A DNA stretch of 64,000 nucleotides from Sweltsa coloradensis (taxonomy: Eukaryota > Arthropoda > Insecta > Plecoptera > Chloroperlidae): assembly GCA_024449915.1 (NCBI GenBank), contig JAMZAV010000007.1:620001-684000 (forward strand), read 5' to 3'. Numbering within the stretch: the first letter of the stretch is position 1; each line of letters begins with the position of its first letter. The notes under the pieces were generated by a model. It was not told the origin of the DNA, made no database searches, and worked only from the letters and a program-made list of their open reading frames with translations. This document shows, in pieces, positions 58,036-64,000 of this stretch. The translations under genes were made by a program, and so were the position numbers.

Positions 58036-58626
58036 CTAGCCAATGGTCTTGGGGGTGGTCAAGCTTCTGCAGATCCACCTCCGGAAGCCGAACAGGTTCC
58101 TACACGGTAGCTGACTTAGGTAAGCTTGTTGGGTCAGTAGTTTCGCTGGTGTTCCCTGCAGTAAGGCCCTCCTGGTGGAATTATAGCGATAGCCGGGCGC
58201 GGTCAGGAACGTATAGAGAGAGACGTTCTGGGAAGCCAGGGTGTTAGCCAATAGCAAGGATGTTAGACAAAATCTCTTTTTAATCTTATGACCTGCTTCC
58301 ACTGTTGTATTCGTCAGTGTTTCAGTGACGTTGTCTGCCTGCGCTGAGTGGAACAAGGTGTCGTTGTCTGCTAGTAATGACTGGAATACAGTGTCGCTAT
58401 CTTCTTGCAATGATTGTAACACCGTGCTGTTGTCTTCTTGCGCAGACTGTAACACAGTGATGTTGTCTTCTTGCGCAGACTGTAACACAGTGCTGTTGTC
58501 TTCTTGCGCAGACTGTAACACAGTGCTGTTGTCTTCTTGCGCAGACTGTAACACAGTGCTGTTGTCTTCTTGCGCAAACTGTAACACAGTGCATGTTGAT
58601 CCATTTTGACGTGTAACATGTAACAT
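58036..58626 (-). CDS. ORF with 11-residue repeats (copy 2, intact)
   Basis: A 196-codon frame from ATG at 58626 to a stop at 58036. A short N-terminus (MLHVTRQNGSTCTVLQF) is followed by about seven repeats of the LQSAQEDNSTV type, the last degenerate (LQEDSDTVFQS), and a unique C-terminal part from about residue 90 (LLADNDTLFHSAQADN, a short hydrophobic stretch CLTSLLLANTLA, then GYRYNSTRRALLQGTP). Eleven-residue periodicity could form a hendecad-type helix, and every repeat has an N-S-T sequon; both are inference. No signal peptide or known domain is seen. The first ATG is used only because the frame is open there. The start could lie elsewhere, and the ORF may simply ride on a mobile composite repeat. 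Conservation of frame against the 52599 copy is the main support. Confidence 0.4.
   Translation of the reverse strand: MLHVTRQNGSTCTVLQFAQEDNSTVLQSAQEDNSTVLQSAQEDNSTVLQSAQEDNITVLQSAQEDNSTVLQSLQEDSDTVFQSLLADNDTLFHSAQADNVTETLTNTTVEAGHKIKKRFCLTSLLLANTLASQNVSLYTFLTAPGYRYNSTRRALLQGTPAKLLTQQAYLSQLPCRNLFGFRRWICRSLTTPKTIG
58412..58592. repeat. 33-bp tandem array (copy 2)
   Basis: About six near-identical abutting units of GACTGTAACACAGTGCTGTT + GTCTTCTTGCGCA. The plus-strand CNTVLLSSCAD frame is a by-product. Confidence 0.95.
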
Positions 58627-58884
58627 TTAATTTGATTAATGTTTAATAGGCCATCATACTTTCTTCTGATCTAGACATAGTCTTAATTCGTTTAGGAAAC
58701 TTACTTCATCAGTTTCGCAATTGTTTAGTAAATTATTATAAAGTAAATGTAATTAAGGTCTGATCATGCGGGACGGAATATCAAAGGAAATGCAATTAAT
58801 TACGTTATCGGAACCGAACGCTGACGCGCTGACATATGGTTCGGCATCACCTCACGGCAGAACCTTCCCAAACAAAATCAACAG

Positions 58885-59605
58885 CTGTCTCGTCAACGTT
58901 CATTTTTAAGAAATAAACATTGAAATATTCCCCGCAAAAAGTACCGCAAATGAGCTGTTATGAAATTAACTCGTTGTGTTTCTTTTTTATCAAGATTGAC
59001 AATAATTCCAGGTGTTTTAGTGCAGCCATTTTACTCGGCAATAACCTTCCAAATGTCTGCGATTCTTAGTTGGCAGTGGCACTGCCAATAAAGTATGTTA
59101 TTTATATAAGAGTTAAGACTGCGATCCTTCACGGCAACACTTTTGCGTACCGGTAACTAAATCAAAACTGATTTTTCAAAATGCAAAAGTTTGCAAAAGT
59201 TGTTTGTTTTCTTGCGGTTAATTTTTTCGCTGGCAACCTAAAAATGTTAGCCTACACAGTCTCTTTCCTTTTCAATATAAGTATAATTTAGCTATTATAC
59301 AAAATGTCAACAAAGTACCAAAATGTTAACAGTTTTGTTTGTCATCGGATACAGTTATAAGACGTATTAATGCATTTGTTGGTCATTATTTCTGAAGTGA
59401 ATGTTGATGCCAGCGTGCTGCTACGAGTGACAACTGGGGTCAAGTTTATCCTATACGAACACACAAGAATTTTATCAACTAATCGCAAATCACAAGTTAA
59501 AATCTTTTAGTGGCAGGTGGCAATTTGACTACGTCCGTATTTTGTAAAACGTGGACTGGGATTATCAATGGACGTCGTGCGTGTTGGTGTAAACAGCCTC
59601 GAGTG
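58885..59605. other. AT-rich spacer, no gene seen
   Basis: No motif recognised. Confidence 0.55.
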
Positions 59606-59610
59606 GCCAA

Positions 59611-59706
59611 GAGTACAAGCCAAGTACAAGCAGTGAGTACAAGCAGTGAGTACAAGCCGTGAGTACAAGCCGTGAGTACAAGCATGAGTACAAGCCGTGA
59701 GTACAA
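59611..59706 (+). repeat. 13-bp minisatellite (GTGAGTACAAGCC)n
   Basis: About seven units with small length slips. The minus-strand frames of Leu/Thr/Cys repeats are this array translated. Confidence 0.9.
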
Positions 59707-59759
59707 CACCGACAGTGATGTTTTTGAATGTTTTCATGCATTCATGAAGCTTCCAAATA

Positions 59760-60028
59760 CTAGGAAGCTTCGCAAACGCTTTTTCAGGCGCGTTGTTGGA
59801 TGAGCGTAATTTTTTAAAAATGAAAAAAACATAAAATTGCGATTTTCATGAGAAATAATTTTTTGATTACGCTCAAATTTCAGACGAATATATTAATTCA
59901 TAAAATTAAGGTTCTGTGAAAAAATCATTACAATCGGATAAAACATGTACGTGTTACAAGCCGAAGAAAGTTTAAAAATCGAAAAAAATCTTCAAATTGC
60001 GATTTTTACGAGAAATAATTTTTCGACA
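59760..60028 (-). mobile_element. Helentron-like element, family A (3' part, copy 12)
   Basis: The minus-strand 3' end at 59760: CGCTCATCCAACAACGCGCC, TGAAAAAGCGTTTGCGAAGC, TTCCTAG, with T outside. One and a half 160-bp units remain before the similarity stops near 60028. Confidence 0.8.
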
Positions 60029-60179
60029 ACAACAAAACAACGTTGCACCGCTAGAAGTTATTGCCCTGAGTTACACGCGATATTCCAATTAGGGTGACGT
60101 CGGATCGATATCGGCTGTTAGCAATCCTGACTGAAGTTTTAAAGAGGTTTTTCTTCTTAGATATGAGTGGAAGACCAAA

Positions 60180-60330
60180 CACTAAAATATTACGAGGTAA
60201 TTTCGCGCTGGTCCGAAGCGTGGCTATACGTAGACGTGGGTTCGAATCCCGCATAAGGCATGGGTTTTTGTAATCGTCCATCACCCATCTTTCACCACTC
60301 ATCGTAGCCAAAACCATCATCATGAAAGCA
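60180..60330 (+). mobile_element. tRNA-derived SINE fragment
   Basis: GAGGTAATTTCGCGCTGGTC and the B-box-like GGGTTCGAATCCC (60239-60251) fit a degenerate tRNA head; a short body follows. The minus frame across it is a shadow. Confidence 0.45.
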
Positions 60331-60559
60331 TCCATGTTCCTTCCGATTAAAAACACATTCATTCCTTCAAAGGCAACATATGCAAAGTGCAATTGTAACT
60401 ATGTATTTAAAGTGCCACAGGCAATGCAGGAACATGTCACTATTTGAATTTCAACTTACCACAAGCAAAATCCCCACACCAATATTAAAAACCAGTGTAG
60501 AAAAGTTCATAGTGATGAACAATATTATGTAGTAGAAACCACCGAAGAGTAAACTCGAT

Positions 60560-60725
60560 TGCACTCCCTGTACAACTTGCTGCTCCTACATCAACACAAC
60601 AGTGTGACCACTGACCATCACACTTCTGTGACGACCTCACATCAAGGTTCAGAGCTACACAGCCCTGCCGCCACAGATACCCATCAATACTGTGAACCTC
60701 CTGTGCACGCGCTGTAAAACACCAT
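60560..60725. other. GC-rich stretch open on both strands
   Basis: The plus strand has a frame of about 52 codons (LHSLYNLLLLHQHNSVTTDH near the start) ending in TAA at about 60715. The minus strand has an overlapping frame of about 75 codons starting after TTTTACAG|. Composition is unlike the flanks. It could be an exon of the neighbouring gene or a remnant. The orientation cannot be decided by eye. Confidence 0.2.
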
Positions 60726-61503
60726 GGACCATCTCATAGGATGAAGATAACATCACATTTACGCTTCCGTTTAATTATTATAATCAAGTCCTTCAAATGA
60801 TGACGGACAATTGGGTTTATGGTGACATTGAAACTTGAGCAATAGTATTCTATTTTCTTCCATAGAGGAAATGAGATGAGACTATGTGGGATGGGATCCT
60901 ATCTGGATCTCATATAGTATTGAATGTACACTGTACAGTACTGGTGGTAATTCAAAGCGCTTAGATTGTTGGCATGTTGTGGGAATAGATTGGATTTTTA
61001 TTTGTTTCCGTTCAAGTGGTAGCCAGAGCGAGAGAGCTGACTGGTGCATGTATGGATGCAAGAGTTTGATGTTCAATTTTTTCCAGTTCATGATGTAGTT
61101 TTTGTGTTTTTGAGGAATAATACAAATTTTGTTATTTGGATATGGGCTGATCGAATAAGACGTAGGACCTGTAGTAATCCGGTATAGGATCATTTCGTAC
61201 AAAGAAACACCATCAAGTATATTGATAAAAATACGAATGTCGAGTTTATTTTATTATTTCTGAGCCTTTATCTAATCTAGAAGCAGGCTGCAGCACTAAC
61301 AAGTTATGATAGTTTACAAAAGTATGTAAAATATATTTATAGGCTTAGGCTATTTCATTACAGACACAAATTGTTATTACAGTCAACCAGGTTACAAACG
61401 TATGCTCGAACTAAATTTAACACAATTATGTGAGAGCAGCGTAAAAGAAGCATGAAATATATTGATACCTTATAGCTAAATTACAAGAGAAATAATGCAA
61501 TGT

Positions 61504-61509
61504 TTTAAT
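61504..61509 (-). promoter_or_regulatory. possible polyadenylation signal (ATTAAA)
   Basis: ATTAAA on the minus strand about 255 bp downstream of the stop codon at 61763, suitable for the gene whose last exon ends there. Confidence 0.3.
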
Positions 61510-61762
61510 GGATGAAATATATAAATTAAGAAATTACAAAAATATTGCTGTTATTGTGAGAAACAATGCTACACGTTTTACATTCAACATTCATTTAGCA
61601 ACAATGTGGCTCGTAGACGAACTCCCAAACCATCCTACTAAATTAATCGATTACTCACGCCAATATTTCACACAACATAATTGAACTTAATACAACAAAA
61701 AACACTAAAAAGATTTGTACTTGAGCACGAAACTCTTTCTGGCCAGCGGTGTTATAGATGTT

Positions 61763-61944
61763 TTATTTTGGCACAGATTGTTTACTGAATTGTTTCTGCA
61801 AGTTGGACATGATTGACTTGCGTTGATACATAACCTCGCTATAGCAGAGTACAGACAGGATAGCAGGACATTCGTACGTGACTATCTCCCAGCAGCGTGT
61901 ACTCTCAGCCAGGGGACTGAACCAAAACTCGGAAGAGGATTTTA
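61763..61944 (-). CDS. last exon of the unrecognised gene
   Basis: 59 codons plus TAA after a strong acceptor (GTGTTCTTTTCAG|). Codon composition and GC are clearly above the flanks. It ends KQFSKQSVPK. The first two bases complete a split codon (phase 1). An upstream in-frame ATG at 61957 lies inside the acceptor and is not a credible start. Confidence 0.5.
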
Positions 61945-63976
61945 CTGAAAAGAACACAAATCATGTTATTAAAACATCTCTACCACGGTCCAATATTGTT
62001 CCGTGATCTCTACTAATAATATCATATTATCTTATCCCACGTAAAAGTATTAATATTATTATTATTGGGAATACAGTTCTAGTTGCATTTTGCAATGAAA
62101 TTTGGATGAGCCTATAGTGAGCATAGCATGAGCTAAATCTACATCACAGTATAGATAAAGGGCTATATATACTGTGCCTCTAAGGTACTAATTGTTTGGT
62201 TTTTTGTACGGATGCACTCAAAAATCGATATTATCATTCAATAATAGATAATCAATAACATTACGATAATAGTACCTCAATGGTTAGAACATTGGTACTT
62301 TATCCGGAGGTTCTGGGTTCGAATGCCAGTCGGGACAAACTTTTACGTCAAATTGCTATGAATGCTATGAATCAATAACTATGTCTTTAAAGCGCGCTTA
62401 TGCTTAAAAACCATGTAATCAGTAATACACATGATAATATGATAATACTAATCCATGAATATTATGTCAACAACATAAAGCCCAAATAGATAGTATTATT
62501 AATGAGCTACGCCTACGAAACCACCAAGAACAACACTCTGTATAGCTTGTGAAACCAACTCATGACTGACGAGTTCTTGTAAGCGTAAATAATTCACATG
62601 AACAGTGTTGTTGCAAGTTAACTAGGAAATTACACAATTAATAAGGCCAGATGTTTATCAAGAGATATCTTACTAGCACGATTGTAGTGGGTAAATAAAT
62701 ACTAAAGATAGCGTTATGCAAATAACATTGTTATTTATTTACTTTACGTTATTTATTTAGTACCGATAATTACTATTTTGACATTATATTTAGAAATAAA
62801 AATGATCTCCGCCGGAAGTCGAACTATATTATCGAAAATAATTATATTATTTTTGTACTCTTAGACAATTATTACTAATTAACACTCAGACCAGACTTAT
62901 AATTGGATGAGCGTAGCGAGCGAAGCGAAGATTCCATTTCACTACACTGGAGAAAAAAATCCGGAATGTTTTTTTTGTATTATTGTGTGTTTGTTAACAC
63001 GATTCCGGCTAAACCGATACTCCAATTACGATGAAAAAATGATGAAAAATCTCTGAACTTAGAACTTCCACGTTTTTGAGCGCAATCGGAAAATTATTTC
63101 TCATGTAAATCGAAATGTTAAGTTTTTTTCTTTTTTAAAACACTTCTTTGACTTATAACACCTACATGCTTTATCCTATTGTAATGTTTTTTTCACAGAA
63201 CCTCAATTTTATGAATTAATATATTCGTGTAAAATTTGTGCGCAATCGAATAATTATTTCTTATGAAAATTTCAATATTACGATTTATTCCTTTTTCAAA
63301 ATTATTACGAACAATTAAAAAAAAATTAAATTTAAGTTAATTTTTTATTTTATTTAATTTAAAAAAAATCTTCAACTTAGTAATGATTTTTTTTCACAGA
63401 ACAACAGAAAATCCGCATAACACATGGCAGCTCAATGCACCAATTACGCTCATCCAACAACGCGGCGGGACTTAAGCGTTTTCCTAGTTCAAAAGTAATA
63501 GTATAACAATTAAAAGAGAGAAATGGAAGAGATTGATAGAGATCAAGACAGGAAAATGATGACTGACGAGAAAAACATAGTGAGTTGAAAAGCTAGACCG
63601 AAGTATGAGGAAGGTGGCCCATGGGAAAGTTGTAATTATATTTCTGGTAGACAGACACAATATAGATGTAAGGGTGTTGGGAGAGAGTATAAAGCTCAAG
63701 CAGTGGAAGTAAAATAAGTAATAACGAGAAACTCACAGCAGACGAGGTTACGAAGGAAACAAGTAACGTGGGTTGATCGTATGACGAAAGCATCCGCCTC
63801 TGGTTTAACATTGAAGTGAGCGTGAGCGTGTTCTTCACGAACGGCAGGTGCGACAAGAATTCAGTGTACTGGGCTGAATACTGCCAGTGATCATAATTAC
63901 CACTTTCTGTCAAAATGTTGAAGTCAATGCTGTGGAATACAATACACATATTATGTGTCTTGAGAAAGAGGTAAAC
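61763..63976 (-). CDS. 3' end of an unrecognised host-type gene (three exons)
   Basis: Three minus-strand exons fit together. Exon 1 (63976-63737, 80 codons) lies between CTGTAG| and GCT|GTGAGT. Exon 2 (62621 to about 62525) follows TTTCCTAG|. The last exon (61944-61763) follows TTCTTTTCAG| and ends in TAA. Phases agree: 0 between exons 1 and 2, 1 between exons 2 and 3 (donor CTTG|GTGGTT, weak, or GGTG|GTTTCG 3 bases later). The joined C-terminal part is about 172 residues, with non-repetitive, Leu/Ser-rich helical-looking sequence (for example FVKNTLTLTSMLNQRRMLSS and RCWEIVTYECPAILSVLCYS). A Helentron (62903-63487) and a SINE (62270-62418) lie in the introns. No known domain is recognised; a helical-repeat protein is possible. 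The 5' part lies beyond the right edge. Confidence 0.5.
62270..62418 (+). mobile_element. tRNA-derived SINE, family G (copy 4, intronic)
   Basis: A-box region CCTCAATGGTTAGAACATTG, B-box GGGTTCGAATGCC, then GCTATGAATCAATAACTATG and GCGCGCTTATGCTTAAAAAC, matching the copies at 33836-34520. Diverged. Confidence 0.7.
62525..62621 (-). CDS. middle exon of the unrecognised gene
   Basis: The frame LTCNNTVHVNYLRLQELVSH... is open for 40 codons from the acceptor TTTCCTAG|. The exon must end near 62525 to match the phase of the last exon. Two nearby GT donors fit and neither is strong, so the exact 3' end is uncertain. Confidence 0.4.
62903..63487 (+). mobile_element. Helentron-like element, family A (copy 13, intronic)
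   Basis: Starts TTGGATGAGCGTAGCGAGCG. Ends CGCTCATCCAACAACGCGGC then GGGACTTAAGCGTTTTCCTAG without its first base, with T outside. The insertion point reads T|element|T. It is one of the best-preserved copies and lies inside an intron of the minus-strand gene. Confidence 0.85.
63737..63976 (-). CDS. upstream exon of the unrecognised gene
   Basis: 80 codons, phase 0 at both ends, with acceptor TTTTGTTTTGCTGTAG| and donor GCT|GTGAGTTTC (good consensus). It begins VYLFLKTHNMCIVFHSIDFN and ends DQPTLLVSFVTSSA. The open frame continues into the intron by chance, which explains a longer apparent ORF. GC and codon pattern look coding. Confidence 0.55.
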
Positions 63977-64000
63977 CTACAGCAAAACAAAATGTTCATG

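Larger units (their letters stand above)
57830..58880. repeat. composite repeat, segment R2 continued (copy 2)
   Basis: Matches 52430-53560, including the 33-bp array and the flanking GGTCTGATCATG and CGTTATCGGAACCGAACG sequences. Confidence 0.85.

Noticed and set aside
1..64000. Defence system, phage, operon or biosynthetic cluster
   Set aside because: No bacterial gene structure anywhere; all structure is eukaryotic repeats plus one gene end.

Overview
This window is AT-rich eukaryotic DNA, most likely from an invertebrate animal. It has simple-sequence repeats, tRNA-derived SINEs, a 5'-truncated non-LTR retrotransposon and many short non-autonomous DNA transposons. There are no long intact ORFs, rRNA genes, operons or CRISPR arrays. 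Only one stretch looks like a normal host gene. The TAGGCCTA-type words scattered through it, and a decayed ORF of a type I recall mainly from arthropods and other invertebrates, fit an invertebrate, but the sequence does not fix the phylum.

Layout. 1-0.7 kb: frameshifted remnant of a repetitive invertebrate protein family (- strand). 1.95-2.11 kb: hexanucleotide satellite. 4.1-5.3 kb: truncated non-LTR retrotransposon (- strand). 6.8-8.0 kb: two head-to-head Helentron-like elements. 8.6-10.3 kb: diverged repeats and small foldbacks. 12.6-14.7 kb: a second Helentron-like family containing a triplicated 571-bp block. 16.4-17.5 kb: more Helentron-like copies. 18.2-21.8 kb: a 3.6-kb imperfect palindrome, possibly an assembly foldback. 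22.5-23.7 kb: Helentron-like element and SINE. 26.0-26.7 kb: a near-perfect long hairpin and an (ACTT)n array. 29.5-34.5 kb: SINEs. 34.5-36.5 kb: a 1.9-kb TIR element with repeated subterminal motifs. 36.8-46.3 kb: nested and tandem Helentron-like elements. 46.7-58.9 kb: two copies of a composite repeat carrying an 11-residue-repeat ORF. 59.8-60.4 kb: Helentron and SINE fragments. 61.7-64.0 kb: the 3' end of a host-type gene on the - strand, three exons with compatible phases.

The main theme is a set of non-autonomous elements with one terminal grammar. The 5' end is T|TGGATGAGCG (family A), TTAAACGAGTGAGCG (family B) or TTGAGCGAGCG (family C). The reverse complement of that 5' end lies just inside the 3' end, next to a short AACG...CGTT stem-loop and a terminal CTAG or CTGG, usually followed by T. 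This matches published descriptions of Helentron/HINE elements (asymmetric terminal inverted repeats, 3' stem-loop, T-T insertion). No Rep/helicase ORF is present, so mobility would depend on a partner elsewhere.

All calls come from reading the sequence by eye. No database search was possible, and family names rest on recognisable motifs only.
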